Shown here piece by piece: positions 8,151-16,669 of a stretch of DNA of 37,473 nucleotides. The stretch comes from an uncultured Eubacterium sp. (GTDB lineage: Bacteria > Bacillota > Clostridia > Lachnospirales > Lachnospiraceae). A program made the position numbers and the translations under genes. The notes under the pieces are model-generated. The model ran no database searches and was not told the origin of the DNA. It was given only the letters and a program-made list of their open reading frames with translations. Within the stretch, counting starts at the first letter, position 1, and the number at the start of each line of letters is the position of its first letter. The stretch is taken from contig CAJTZN010000039.1 of NCBI GenBank assembly GCA_910584065.1, forward strand, positions 1 through 37,473, in the 5' to 3' direction.

Positions 8151-8222
8151 CTGGGCTACAAGGATTCGAACCTTGAAATGCTGGAGTCAGAGTCCAGTGC
8201 CTTACCATTTGGCGATAGCCCA
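8151..8222 (-). tRNA. tRNA-Gln (anticodon CUG)
   Basis: The minus strand reads a complete cloverleaf. The acceptor stem is TGGGCTA/TAGCCCA with discriminator G, the D arm is GCC..GGC, and the anticodon stem CTGGA/TCCAG encloses the loop CTCTGAC, giving anticodon CTG (reads CAG). The T arm is CAAGG-TTCGAAT-CCTTG. The CCA end is not encoded and must be added enzymatically. A 72-base tRNA with a T-A-rich 5' flank and its own promoter and terminator forms a single-gene unit. Confidence 0.95.
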
Positions 8223-8240
8223 ATTTCAATCACAAGTGCT

Positions 8241-8269
8241 ATTATACATGAAAAGTTTGTAGAATGCAA
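8241..8269 (-). promoter_or_regulatory. Sigma-A-type promoter of tRNA-Gln
   Basis: On the minus strand TTGCAT (plus 8264-8269), a 17-base spacer and TATAAT (plus 8241-8246) lie just upstream of the tRNA. Distance to the mature 5' end (8222) is 18 bases. Confidence 0.85.
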
Positions 8270-8316
8270 GCATTTTTTAAAAAAAATTTCAAGAAAAAAA
8301 TAGTTCAAAAAGTATC

Positions 8317-8345
8317 TTGACATTTATATTGATATTGGATATAAT
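8317..8345 (+). promoter_or_regulatory. Consensus sigma-A promoter of guaB
   Basis: TTGACA at 8317-8322, a 17-base spacer and TATAAT at 8340-8345 match the housekeeping consensus perfectly. The start of guaB is 53 bases downstream. No riboswitch-like structure is evident in the short leader. Confidence 0.9.
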
Positions 8346-8397
8346 CATAAAAATATAATTTCAGACAAAACAAAAAAATAAAGAGAGGACGAGAGAG

Positions 8398-9849
8398 ATG
8401 GGAAAGATTATTGGTGAAGGCATTACATTTGACGACGTTTTATTGGTACCAGGATACTCGGAAGTCATACCGAACCAGGTTTGCCTGGAAACTCATCTGA
8501 CGAAGAAGATCAAGCTGAACATTCCGATGATGAGCGCGGGCATGGATACGGTTACGGAGTACCGCATGGCGATCGCGATGGCGAGACAGGGCGGTATCGG
8601 CATCATACATAAAAATATGACGATAGAGCAGCAGGCAGATGAGGTGGACAAGGTAAAACGATCCGAAAATGGCGTCATCACGGATCCATTTTATCTCTCC
8701 CCCGAGCATTCACTGGAAGATGCCAACAATCTAATGGCGAAATTCCGTATTTCCGGTGTGCCGATCACTGAGGGGAAAAAGCTGGTCGGCATCATCACGA
8801 ACCGCGATCTGAAATTCGAGACAGATTTTTCCAAAAAGATCAAAGAGAGCATGACGTCGGAGGGACTTGTGACGGCGAGAGAGGGCATTACGCTCGATGA
8901 GGCGAAAAAGATCCTGGCTGATGCGAGAAAGGAAAAGCTTCCGATCGTCGATAAGGATGGCAATTTAAGCGGACTGATCACCATCAAGGACATTGAGAAA
9001 CAGATCAAGTATCCGAACTCGGCCAAAGATTCCCAGGGGCGTCTTCTGTGCGGCGCGGGCGTCGGCGTGACGGCAAACATTTTGGAGCGTGTCGATGCGC
9101 TGGCAAAGGCAAAAGTGGATGTGATCGTCATTGATACGGCGCACGGGCATTCGGCCAATGTGCTGAAGGCGGTGAAAATGGTGCGGGAGGCGTATCCGGA
9201 TCTGGATATCATCGCGGGAAATGTAGCGACCGGAGAGGCGACGAAGGCACTTATTGAGGCTGGTGTCAATGCGGTGAAAGTCGGCATCGGGCCGGGATCG
9301 ATCTGTACGACGCGTGTAGTTGCTGGAATCGGCGTGCCGCAGGTGACGGCGATCATGGATTGCTACGAGGTGGCGAAGGAATACGGCATTCCGATCATCG
9401 CCGACGGCGGCATCAAGTATTCGGGCGATATGACGAAAGCGATCGCGGCCGGCGCCAATGTGTGCATGATGGGAAGTATTTTTGCCGGATGTGACGAGAG
9501 TCCGGGAACGTTCGAATTGTTCCAGGGAAGAAAATATAAAGTATACCGCGGCATGGGATCAATCGCGGCGATGGAAAACGGCAGCAAGGACCGCTATTTC
9601 CAGCAGGATGCGAAAAAGCTCGTGCCGGAAGGCGTGGAAGGGCGCGTCGCTTACAAAGGTACCGTGGAAGATACGGTATTCCAGCTGATCGGCGGTATCC
9701 GCTCCGGTATGGGTTACTGTGGCGCGAAAGACATTGAATCGTTGAAAGAAAACGGAAAGTTTGTAAAGATTTCCGCGGCGGCGCTCAAAGAGAGCCATCC
9801 GCATGACATTCATATAACGAAAGAGGCTCCGAACTACAGTGTGGAATAG
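8398..9849 (+). CDS. guaB: Inosine-5'-monophosphate dehydrogenase
   Basis: This 483-residue enzyme oxidises IMP to XMP with NAD+, the committed step to guanine nucleotides. The catalytic loop GPGSICTTR places the nucleophile at Cys303. 'GMDTVTE' and 'GGIGIIHKNM' mark the N-terminal barrel, a pair of CBS domains occupies about residues 95-205, and 'YRGMGS' plus 'VPEGVEGRV' form the flap region. Length is normal for bacterial IMPDH. It has a purine-rich ribosome binding site (GAGAGGACGAGAG) and a perfect promoter at 8317-8345. The 3' end overlaps the amidase gene by 11 bases, so both are probably made from one transcript ending at 10561. Confidence 0.98.
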   Translation: MGKIIGEGITFDDVLLVPGYSEVIPNQVCLETHLTKKIKLNIPMMSAGMDTVTEYRMAIAMARQGGIGIIHKNMTIEQQADEVDKVKRSENGVITDPFYLSPEHSLEDANNLMAKFRISGVPITEGKKLVGIITNRDLKFETDFSKKIKESMTSEGLVTAREGITLDEAKKILADARKEKLPIVDKDGNLSGLITIKDIEKQIKYPNSAKDSQGRLLCGAGVGVTANILERVDALAKAKVDVIVIDTAHGHSANVLKAVKMVREAYPDLDIIAGNVATGEATKALIEAGVNAVKVGIGPGSICTTRVVAGIGVPQVTAIMDCYEVAKEYGIPIIADGGIKYSGDMTKAIAAGANVCMMGSIFAGCDESPGTFELFQGRKYKVYRGMGSIAAMENGSKDRYFQQDAKKLVPEGVEGRVAYKGTVEDTVFQLIGGIRSGMGYCGAKDIESLKENGKFVKISAAALKESHPHDIHITKEAPNYSVE

Positions 9850-10519
9850 AAATAGAAGATATAGAGGCAGAAAAAAAACAGGACTGTATACTGTGATCGT
9901 CAGTATCGCAGTCCTTCTGCTTATCGTCCTGAGTGTCTTTTTCCGCAGCATTTCCGAGAAGGAACAGGCGCGGAAGGCAGCAGAAGCAGCGGAAGCGGCA
10001 GAGGCGCTCCTGCCTCCCGGCATAGAGGAAAAGTTTCTCGAACCCAATGAGTTTTCCAGGCCGGGGACGGCGCTTACGGAAGTGCACGGCGTCGTCGTCC
10101 ATTACACGGCCAATCCGGGCACGGGAGCGGCGGCAAACCGCAATTATTTTAACAATCTGCCAGAAATCAACAGTAAAAAGAAAAACAAAACATATGCCAG
10201 CAGCCATTATGTGATCGGCATTGACGGCGAGATCATACAGTGTATCCCGCTGAACGAGATCGCCTATGCTTCCAATGACAGAAACGTCGATACGATATCC
10301 ATCGAGTGCTGCCACAAGCGCAAGAGTGGGAAATTTACGAACGCGACATACCGCTCCCTCGTGCAGCTCACGGCGTATCTCTGTAAGAAATACCAGCTCA
10401 CGGAGCAGAATGTCATCCGCCACTATGATGTGACGGAAAAGATCTGCCCTAAATATTTTGTGGAGCACGAAGACGCGTGGCAGGCCTTTAAGGCGGAAGT
10501 GGCGGCTAAGCTTGTGTGA
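9839..10519 (+). CDS. Membrane-anchored N-acetylmuramoyl-L-alanine amidase (Amidase_2)
   Basis: This 226-residue protein has a basic N-terminus, one membrane segment at about residues 16-35 and an Ala/Glu-rich linker (KAAEAAEAAEA), then an Amidase_2 domain. Likely zinc ligands are His88 in 'VVVHYTAN', His195 in 'IRHYDVT' and Cys203 in 'KICPKYF'. Such enzymes cut the bond between N-acetylmuramic acid and L-Ala in peptidoglycan. The start is GTG 9839, inside the end of guaB; the ribosome binding site is weak (GAGG, 12 bases away), so translation is probably coupled to guaB. The cleavage substrate is inferred from the family. Confidence 0.9.
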   Translation: MWNRNRRYRGRKKTGLYTVIVSIAVLLLIVLSVFFRSISEKEQARKAAEAAEAAEALLPPGIEEKFLEPNEFSRPGTALTEVHGVVVHYTANPGTGAAANRNYFNNLPEINSKKKNKTYASSHYVIGIDGEIIQCIPLNEIAYASNDRNVDTISIECCHKRKSGKFTNATYRSLVQLTAYLCKKYQLTEQNVIRHYDVTEKICPKYFVEHEDAWQAFKAEVAAKLV

Positions 10520-10524
10520 AGAAG

Positions 10525-10561
10525 AAAAACGACCGTGGCATGTATGCCACGGTCGTTTTTT
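10525..10561. terminator. Bidirectional terminator between amidase and chemoreceptor genes
   Basis: AAAACGACCGTGGCA and TGCCACGGTCGTTTT form a 15-bp stem with a TGTA loop, flanked by A-runs and T-runs on both sides. It serves the plus-strand guaB-amidase unit and lies just beyond the convergent chemoreceptor stop at 10587. Confidence 0.9.
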
Positions 10562-10586
10562 CAATGTATTCCGGAAGCTGTCAGCA

Positions 10587-13283
10587 TCAGGCCTTCTGCA
10601 TTTTCGTCTTCTTTTTTCCGTTCTTTTTTGTCTTGAATTTTGAAATGGCGTCGCCGAGACGGTCGGCACGCGCGACAAGCTGGGTGGAAGCGTCGTTCAG
10701 TGACGTGAGCGCCTCGGACTGTTTGTCAGTGCCGGTAGCTACCGATGTGACGGAAGCCAGCGTCTCTTCGAGGATCGCGGAAATATTTTCCATTGATTTC
10801 AGCGTCGAGGAGCCGGAAGCTTCCATATCCTTTGAGCTGCTCTGAATGCTTTCCAGGTTTTTGGAAAGTTTCTCGATACGCAGTTTCAGGTTCTGGAAGG
10901 ACTGCGCGGTATCGGCAACGGCTTCCACCTGTTCTTCCACGATTTCCTCCGCCGATTCCGCTGTTTTCACCGCTTTTTTCGTGGCGACGGTGATCTCGTT
11001 CACAATATCGGAAATCTCGCTGGCAGATGTCAGACATTGGTCAGCCAGTTTGCGGATCTGGTTGGCTACGACGGAGAATCCTTTTCCAGCGGAACCCGCC
11101 CTCGCGGCCTCAATGGAGGCATTCAGCGAAAGGAGGTTTGTTTCCTGCGCAATATCGTTGATGCTGCTCAGGATCAGACCGATGTCGCGGGAGTGGGCGG
11201 AGAGCTGGTTGATCGTAAGGATGATGTTCTCCGTGATCTCCGTCGTCGATTTGGTCTTTTCGTTCAGGTTATCCATCGTCGTAATGCCGGACGCGATCGC
11301 ATCCTGCGTCGAGGCGGCAATCGTTCCGATCTCATTTGCGTTTTCATTTACGTTATTGATCTTGCCAAACAGGCTGTCCATCTCGGTCAGGCAGGCAGTC
11401 GCACTTTCGGTCTGTTCTCCGACGCCCGTTTCCACTTCGTGTATCGAAGTCTGGATGTCTTTCGTCGTCTGCGAGAACGTGGAGGAAGAGGAATCCACCT
11501 GATTCAGTGATACGGTAAGGGCATCGTACACCGATTCCACTTCCATGATCAGCCCGCGTATATTGGCGAGCATGTCGTTACAACTCCCGTACAGAAGCGC
11601 GAACTCATCACGGCGCCTGGTGCGGAACTCCACGGTAAGGTCCCCGTGCGAAACTTTTTCGAGTTCATGGATCGAAGCGTTGATCGAACGGCTGAACCCT
11701 TTTGCGATCAAAGTTCCGACGACGATCGCGATGAAACAGGAAACGAGCACAAGTATGATCGTAATGATCCGTATGCTGTTTGCCGAGGCCACGATCAGGG
11801 AAGACGGGACGAGGCTGCACAGCATAATGCCGGTTGTTCCGAGTTTTTGATAGGTAAACAGGTAAGACTTTCCGTCATAACGCACATAGCGGGAACCGTT
11901 CTCCTGCTCGGAATTCAGGGCGTCCTGATAGAATTCCTGACTGGTGTAGACAGGTTCTGTCACGGCGTCTGCGGCGTTGTCCGCGTCTGCGCCCTCTTCG
12001 GTATCGGTGACAAGCGACCGTCCTTCGATCGTAAATTCTTCCTGATTTCCCGTGATCAGTCCGACATAGCTTCCCTCTCCGAGGTTCAGATCCCGTAGTA
12101 TGTTCATGATCGCATCCTTACGGATGTCGACGATGATCACAGCATCACTCGTTGACGAGAGGTCGTGCGCCACGCGAAGCAGGTAGTCGCTGCTGCTGAC
12201 GGAAAGGATATTATCAAGTTCGGGAACGGTCCCGCTCCAGTGATAGTTAGTCGTATCGCTGGTCACATTCTTTCCGAGATTTGTTTCGAGAAATGTGCTG
12301 TAAAGCCCGGTCGTATTCGCGTCGATCTTAGTGTAATCTTCTGTTGTCACCGCAGTGGCGCGGAGTCTCGGCTGCGAACTGATGATGTTCTGGTTTTCCT
12401 TAAATATGTATATATTTCCGATAAAATGGTTTGCCGCCACCTTATTGCTCACAGAGGTGTTAAGGGCGGTATATGCATCGTGTTCATTATCACTGGCTTG
12501 GTTGATGATCTCTTGGGACTGCTCGTATTCCCGCAGGGCGTCAGACATTTCTTTATAGCTTTTGTAGTAAGCGAGCGATCCGTTTCTCTGATGGTTCAGT
12601 TTTTCGACTGCCGCCTCGTATTTCTTTTTTAATTCGCTGGCCGTTTTCTGCTGGGCTTCATTTGTGCTGTATTCACCCGAGTAGTAGGCGCTGAGCTGTG
12701 TGTCCAAAAGGTATACGTTCATATCGGATTCGATGTTTGAAAATACAAACGAGAAATATTCCTTCGCCATGTTCATCGTCTGTGAGATGGCGGACTCATA
12801 ACTCTCGTTCAGCGCCTGCGAAGAGCGGGTGTAGGAAACGACGCCGAGCAGGATGATCATAATGACCGGAATGATAAAACATCCGATCAGTTTTGTCTGG
12901 ATACAAAACTGTGGAAGGATTTTTACGCTTCCGTCCAACAGCGGCCCATCTTCGTCATCGTTCCGGAAAACGGGAAGGGGAATGTTCTTTGCCATCCGCA
13001 CGATGCGCTTTCCGGCAGCGGCCAATCTGCCTGTGATGGCGGAAGCCGTTTTTTTCGGTCGGCCCGCGGCTTTTTTATCCGTATTGCCCGCCGTTTTTTT
13101 ATGCGGTTTATGCAGCTTATTCAATCGTTTGGGCTTGGATCCGGATGTTTTCTGCTCCCCCTTGTTCCCCGCGGCGTCAGGTTTCTCTGCCTTTTTCGTC
13201 TTTGGCGCCTGGCGCAGTTTTTCCATCCATTTTATTTCTTTCCACTTAAATTCTTTTTTTTGCTTTTTTTCATCTTTTTTCAT
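10587..13283 (-). CDS. Methyl-accepting chemotaxis protein with long basic N-terminal tail
   Basis: This 898-residue transmembrane chemoreceptor has a first membrane segment at about residues 131-151, a large extracellular sensor region with a Cache-like layout, a second membrane segment, a HAMP region ('HELEKVSHGDLTVEF') and a long cytoplasmic signalling domain with the conserved hairpin tip 'ETNLLSLNASIEAARAG'. The hairpin tip docks CheA and CheW in known receptors. The start at ATG 13283 is chosen because GAGG is 6 bases upstream; earlier in-frame starts exist at 13295 and 13331. The first 130 residues before the membrane are rich in Lys, Ala and Pro, which is unusual because MCPs normally enter the membrane almost at once. 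No che or flagellar genes are in the window, so ligand and output are unknown. Confidence 0.92.
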   Translation of the reverse strand: MKKDEKKQKKEFKWKEIKWMEKLRQAPKTKKAEKPDAAGNKGEQKTSGSKPKRLNKLHKPHKKTAGNTDKKAAGRPKKTASAITGRLAAAGKRIVRMAKNIPLPVFRNDDEDGPLLDGSVKILPQFCIQTKLIGCFIIPVIMIILLGVVSYTRSSQALNESYESAISQTMNMAKEYFSFVFSNIESDMNVYLLDTQLSAYYSGEYSTNEAQQKTASELKKKYEAAVEKLNHQRNGSLAYYKSYKEMSDALREYEQSQEIINQASDNEHDAYTALNTSVSNKVAANHFIGNIYIFKENQNIISSQPRLRATAVTTEDYTKIDANTTGLYSTFLETNLGKNVTSDTTNYHWSGTVPELDNILSVSSSDYLLRVAHDLSSTSDAVIIVDIRKDAIMNILRDLNLGEGSYVGLITGNQEEFTIEGRSLVTDTEEGADADNAADAVTEPVYTSQEFYQDALNSEQENGSRYVRYDGKSYLFTYQKLGTTGIMLCSLVPSSLIVASANSIRIITIILVLVSCFIAIVVGTLIAKGFSRSINASIHELEKVSHGDLTVEFRTRRRDEFALLYGSCNDMLANIRGLIMEVESVYDALTVSLNQVDSSSSTFSQTTKDIQTSIHEVETGVGEQTESATACLTEMDSLFGKINNVNENANEIGTIAASTQDAIASGITTMDNLNEKTKSTTEITENIILTINQLSAHSRDIGLILSSINDIAQETNLLSLNASIEAARAGSAGKGFSVVANQIRKLADQCLTSASEISDIVNEITVATKKAVKTAESAEEIVEEQVEAVADTAQSFQNLKLRIEKLSKNLESIQSSSKDMEASGSSTLKSMENISAILEETLASVTSVATGTDKQSEALTSLNDASTQLVARADRLGDAISKFKTKKNGKKKTKMQKA

Positions 13284-13333
13284 CGTACGCCTCATTTCTG
13301 CGCACTGTTTTTTCAGAAATAACGTGAACATTC

Positions 13334-13354
13334 GTGTCCGGTGCGCACAGACAC
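13334..13354. repeat. Imperfect 21-bp palindrome upstream of chemoreceptor
   Basis: GTGTC and GACAC arms surround a GTGCGCAC core about 50 bases upstream of the chemoreceptor start. It has no T-run, so an operator or a leader hairpin is more likely than a terminator. No function is shown by the sequence. Confidence 0.35.
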
Positions 13355-13381
13355 AAAACGGCTTGTTTCTTATAAGGTCAG

Positions 13382-13861
13382 TCAGATGAGTAAATGTAAT
13401 TTTTTACCGGATCCTTCGTATCTGCGGTGGGAAACGCCGGCGGATCTCATCATTTTTTTTGCGGATATAACACTGGCGGTATCTGAATATTTGTCTTCCT
13501 TGTAGATCACTTCCTGAATCCCTGACTGGATCAGCGCTTTTGTGCATTCATTACAAGGGAAGAGAGTGGTGTAGATCCGCGCTCCTTTCAATTTAAAACC
13601 CGAGTAATTGAGAAGGGCGTTCAGTTCTGCGTGACATACGTACAGATATTTTGTGTCAAGCGGCTCACCGCTGTTTTCCCAGGGATATTCGTCGTCGGAA
13701 CAGCCGCATGGCATCCCGTTGTAACCGACGGACAGTATTTTATTGTCAGCATCGACGATGCAGGCCCCGACACGGGTGTGGGGATCTTTGCTCCGCTCGG
13801 CTGACAGAAGGGCAATGCCCATAAAATACTGATCCCATGAAAGATAATCGGTATTTTTCAT
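13382..13861 (-). CDS. Deoxycytidylate (dCMP) deaminase family protein
   Basis: This 159-residue zinc deaminase converts dCMP to dUMP, feeding thymidylate synthesis. Zinc ligands are His77 in 'CHAEL', Cys103 and Cys106 in 'PCNEC', with Glu79 as proton shuttle. An N-terminal 'HTRVGACIVDADNKILSVGYNGMP' stretch in part matches ComEB-type dCMP deaminases. ATG 13861 has TAGGAGGA upstream, and a promoter lies at 13892-13920. It stands alone, 98 bases ahead of the chemoreceptor on the same strand with no terminator between, so read-through into the chemoreceptor is possible. Confidence 0.92.
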   Translation of the reverse strand: MKNTDYLSWDQYFMGIALLSAERSKDPHTRVGACIVDADNKILSVGYNGMPCGCSDDEYPWENSGEPLDTKYLYVCHAELNALLNYSGFKLKGARIYTTLFPCNECTKALIQSGIQEVIYKEDKYSDTASVISAKKMMRSAGVSHRRYEGSGKKLHLLI

Positions 13862-13891
13862 ATGTTCCTCCTACTAATGTTACTATGTTTG

Positions 13892-13920
13892 ATTGTACCA
13901 TTTTTTTTGTTTTTTGTAAA
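13892..13920 (-). promoter_or_regulatory. Sigma-A-type promoter of the dCMP deaminase gene
   Basis: On the minus strand TTTACA (plus 13915-13920), a 17-base spacer and TACAAT (plus 13892-13897). It is immediately downstream of the rpsT terminator, so the two genes are separate units. Confidence 0.8.
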
Positions 13921-13932
13921 CCGTTGTAGCAC

Positions 13933-13961
13933 AAAAAAGGTGCGCGAAGTAGCACACCTTT
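13933..13961 (-). terminator. Terminator of rpsT
   Basis: On the minus strand AAAGGTGTGC pairs with GCGCACCTTT (one G-U) around a 6-base loop, then TTT. A second, upstream stem-loop in the rpsT 3' region (plus about 13967-14006, arms CGGGC.GCC and GGC.GCCCG) may stabilise the mRNA 3' end. Confidence 0.75.
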
Positions 13962-14046
13962 CTTCCCGGGCGGCCTGAACCATGACGGAGTGGTCCGGGC
14001 TGCCCGTCTTTATGCAAACCTGCGGAAAAATCAATACTTTGATACG

Positions 14047-14310
14047 TTACGCAAGTTTATTTACTGCGGTGGTCAGACGGGATACTTTTCTGGCCGCGTT
14101 ATTTTTATGATAAATTCCCTTCCGGGCAGCCTTGTCGATCGTGGATACTGCTTTTAACAATGCCTCATTTGCAGCAGCTTTGTCATTTGCCGCAACAGCA
14201 GCGTCTACTTTTTTGATCGCGGTCTTCACTGAGGAACGGATTGCTTTGTTTCTGTCAGCTCTTTTCTGTGAAACAAGGATTCGCTTTTTTGCAGACTTAA
14301 TATTTGCCAA
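14047..14310 (-). CDS. rpsT: 30S ribosomal protein S20
   Basis: This 87-residue ribosomal protein binds 16S rRNA and carries the typical beginning ANIKSAKKRI, Lys/Arg-rich helices and Ala-rich middle. The codon before 'ANIKSAKKR' is TTG (plus CAA 14308-14310), and GGAGGTG (plus 14317-14323) lies exactly 6 bases upstream. The in-frame ATG at 14325 overlaps that ribosome binding site and would add five residues not found in S20, so TTG is taken as the start. Rare UUG starts are known for rpsT in E. coli, where they limit translation. The gene is divergent from gpr and ends at its own terminator. Confidence 0.96.
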   Translation of the reverse strand: MANIKSAKKRILVSQKRADRNKAIRSSVKTAIKKVDAAVAANDKAAANEALLKAVSTIDKAARKGIYHKNNAARKVSRLTTAVNKLA

Positions 14311-14498
14311 TGATAACACCTCCATCTCAATATGAATTATTTTAAGATACGATGTCTGGTTAAACGGACACGGACATTAACACAAACATACTTAAAATAT
14401 AATAGTACAAAACGGTGGCGGTGTCAATACATAAAATAAAAAAATCAGGTAAATCTAGTTATTATGAGAAATCGTTAGTTTGGGAGGCTTTGGAGGCT

Positions 14499-15413
14499 AT
14501 GGCTGAGAAAATTACCGATCTGGCATTGGAGATTCGCGAGAGTTTTCCGAGGAACAATGTAGAGATCAAAGGCGTCGTGCTGGAAAAACACTTTGACAGG
14601 GAGGCAAAGGCGCACATAACGACTGTCAACATCAAAGATGAGCGGGGGAGCCGCGCGATGAAAAAACCGAGAGGGCGCTATGTGACGATCGAATCGGTCG
14701 ATATGCCGAAAGAGGGGGCGGAAAAAGACAGCCTGCTCCTGTGCATCGCCAGAGAGCTTGAAAAACTGGTGGAGGGGCTGCGGCACAAATCCGTGCTGAT
14801 CGCCGGGCTTGGAAATCAGCATGTGACGAGCGATTCCCTCGGCCCCCGCATGGTCGAGTGCATCTTTGTCACGCGCCATTTTAAGCGGGAGTTCGGGGAA
14901 CTGTTCATGGAAGAAAACGAGTATGGAACGGTGAGTGCCATCGCGCCGGGCGTTATGGCGCAGACCGGCATGGAGGCCGAGGAAATCTTAGAGGGGATCA
15001 TCGAAAAGACGTCGCCGGACGTCGTGATCGTCGTGGACGCGCTGGCCGCCAGGAGCATGTCAAGACTTTGTACGACCGTACAGCTCACCGACACCGGCAT
15101 CAGTCCCGGATCCGGCATCGGCAACCACCGGCGCGCGCTGTCAAAGGAAAGCCTGGGCATTCCGGTCATCGCCATTGGCGTGCCGACGGTCGTGGACGCG
15201 AAAACGATCATCAGCGATCATCTGGAGAAAGTGCTCACGAAGCAGGGATACAATGAAGATGAGATTGAGGCGTTCATACGGGAGGTGTTCCAGGAGGAGA
15301 TGGATAACCTGTATGTCACGCCGAAAAACATCGACGAATCGGTGGCCATCATCGCAAAGGATCTCGCCAAAATATTGAACCACTGCCTGCAAAAAAAGGC
15401 GATCGTGTCATAA
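14499..15413 (+). CDS. gpr: Germination protease (GPR)
   Basis: This endopeptidase, made in the forespore as a zymogen, degrades small acid-soluble spore proteins during germination. The N-terminal 'ITDLALEIRES' matches the GPR pro-sequence region, and 'GLGNQHVTSDSLGP' and 'VVDALAARSM' match conserved active-site segments of the GPR/HycI fold. The start at ATG 14499 gives 304 residues; GGGAGG at 14482-14487 is 11 bases away, and a GTG at 14415 would add 28 residues of unrelated sequence. The start is uncertain. The gene is followed 77 bases later by spoIIP, the same order as in Bacillus, so a forespore-specific promoter is expected. I could not identify a sigma-G site. Confidence 0.95.
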   Translation: MAEKITDLALEIRESFPRNNVEIKGVVLEKHFDREAKAHITTVNIKDERGSRAMKKPRGRYVTIESVDMPKEGAEKDSLLLCIARELEKLVEGLRHKSVLIAGLGNQHVTSDSLGPRMVECIFVTRHFKREFGELFMEENEYGTVSAIAPGVMAQTGMEAEEILEGIIEKTSPDVVIVVDALAARSMSRLCTTVQLTDTGISPGSGIGNHRRALSKESLGIPVIAIGVPTVVDAKTIISDHLEKVLTKQGYNEDEIEAFIREVFQEEMDNLYVTPKNIDESVAIIAKDLAKILNHCLQKKAIVS

Positions 15414-15490
15414 ATAAAGAGAAAGGCGCTATACATGTTAATAGGGGTTCGCCCGGCCGCGGATCAAAAGGAGAGCATGGGGGGAAGATC

Positions 15491-16669
15491 GTGAAAAAAG
15501 GTTTTTCGAAAATAGTCGTATCGCTCGGAGCGATCGCGCTGCTGTTTTATCTGGAGTGTATGCAGAGCAGCTATAAAAATACGATATTGGAAAATATCGG
15601 GATTTCATTGTACGAAAACGGAATGCTCGCCGCGAAAATGGAGCAGGGGCCGCTGTTGTTGCGGCTGGCCGTAGGAAACCGTTTCTTCTCCCCGGTCTCG
15701 CGCTCGGAAAAATTGGCGAAAGGGAGCCTGATCTACCGGGAGAACCAGAGCGGTACGGCGGAAACGGGCGGGCAGCTCGCCGAGGTGGAGAACGAGGCCG
15801 AACTGTATAGTTCCGGGGACGCGTCTGCGGTCGCGGGGGAGAACCTCGCCCAGGTCCAGGCGATGGGAGGCTCCGGAACGGCGGCTTATGTCAATAAGCT
15901 GCGGGAAAATAAAGACGTAAATTATCTGTGGAACCATTTTTATATCATTGATTCGACAACTTCGGTGAAGAAAAATCTCTTTCCAGTGGAACAGATGTTA
16001 AAGCGGAATATGACGCTCAAACAAAAACCGGGCAAGAAGCAGATTTTGATCTACCACACGCATGGGGCTTCGGAGGCGTTCGCGGACAGTCAGAAGGGAA
16101 AGGAGTCCGATTCGGTCGTGGGGGTCGGGACGGAACTGGCAAAGGAATTGGAAAAGAATGGATACGGCGTCTATCACGACAAGACGAAATACGATCAGAT
16201 CAATGGGGCGATCGACCGGAGCAAGGCGTATAACCAGTCGCTCGACGGCATGGGAAGAGTGATGGCCGAGAATCCGGATATTCAGGTAACGATCGATCTG
16301 CACCGGGATTCGGTGGGCAAAAACAAGCATACGTTTACGATGATTGACGGGAAGCGCACGGCGATCGTTATGTTTTTTAATGGCATGAGCCGTTCCAAGG
16401 CCGGGCCGATCGACTATTTACATAATCCGAACCTCGAGGCCAATCTGTCCTTTAGTTTACAGTTGAAATGTCATGCGATGGAGACATATGAGGGATTTAC
16501 CAAACCAATCTATCTGAAGGGATACCGTTACAATCTTCATATGGCAGAACGTGCACTATTGGTAGAATTGGGAAATGAGAATAATACGGTGGAGGAGGCG
16601 AAAAACGCGGCAGCCCCACTGGCAAAAGTGATCGCGGATGTATTAAAAGGAGAAGTAACTGGTTTTTAG
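15491..16669 (+). CDS. spoIIP: Stage II sporulation protein P
   Basis: This 392-residue membrane-anchored amidase/endopeptidase belongs to the SpoIIDMP engulfment machine, which thins septal peptidoglycan so the mother cell can engulf the forespore. It has an N-terminal membrane segment at about residues 8-22, a low-complexity linker, then the SpoIIP domain with 'LIYHTHGASEAF' (His189 and His191) and 'TIDLHRDSVG', plus 'VELGNENNT' near the end. The start is GTG 15491 with GGGGGAAG before it. It follows gpr, the conserved Firmicutes arrangement. The last 4 bases overlap the end of the convergent XRE regulator gene. Confidence 0.97.
   Translation: MKKGFSKIVVSLGAIALLFYLECMQSSYKNTILENIGISLYENGMLAAKMEQGPLLLRLAVGNRFFSPVSRSEKLAKGSLIYRENQSGTAETGGQLAEVENEAELYSSGDASAVAGENLAQVQAMGGSGTAAYVNKLRENKDVNYLWNHFYIIDSTTSVKKNLFPVEQMLKRNMTLKQKPGKKQILIYHTHGASEAFADSQKGKESDSVVGVGTELAKELEKNGYGVYHDKTKYDQINGAIDRSKAYNQSLDGMGRVMAENPDIQVTIDLHRDSVGKNKHTFTMIDGKRTAIVMFFNGMSRSKAGPIDYLHNPNLEANLSFSLQLKCHAMETYEGFTKPIYLKGYRYNLHMAERALLVELGNENNTVEEAKNAAAPLAKVIADVLKGEVTGF

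Noticed and set aside
14415..14498. GTG start giving a longer GPR
   Set aside because: The added residues do not resemble the family and no ribosome binding site precedes the GTG; still not excluded.
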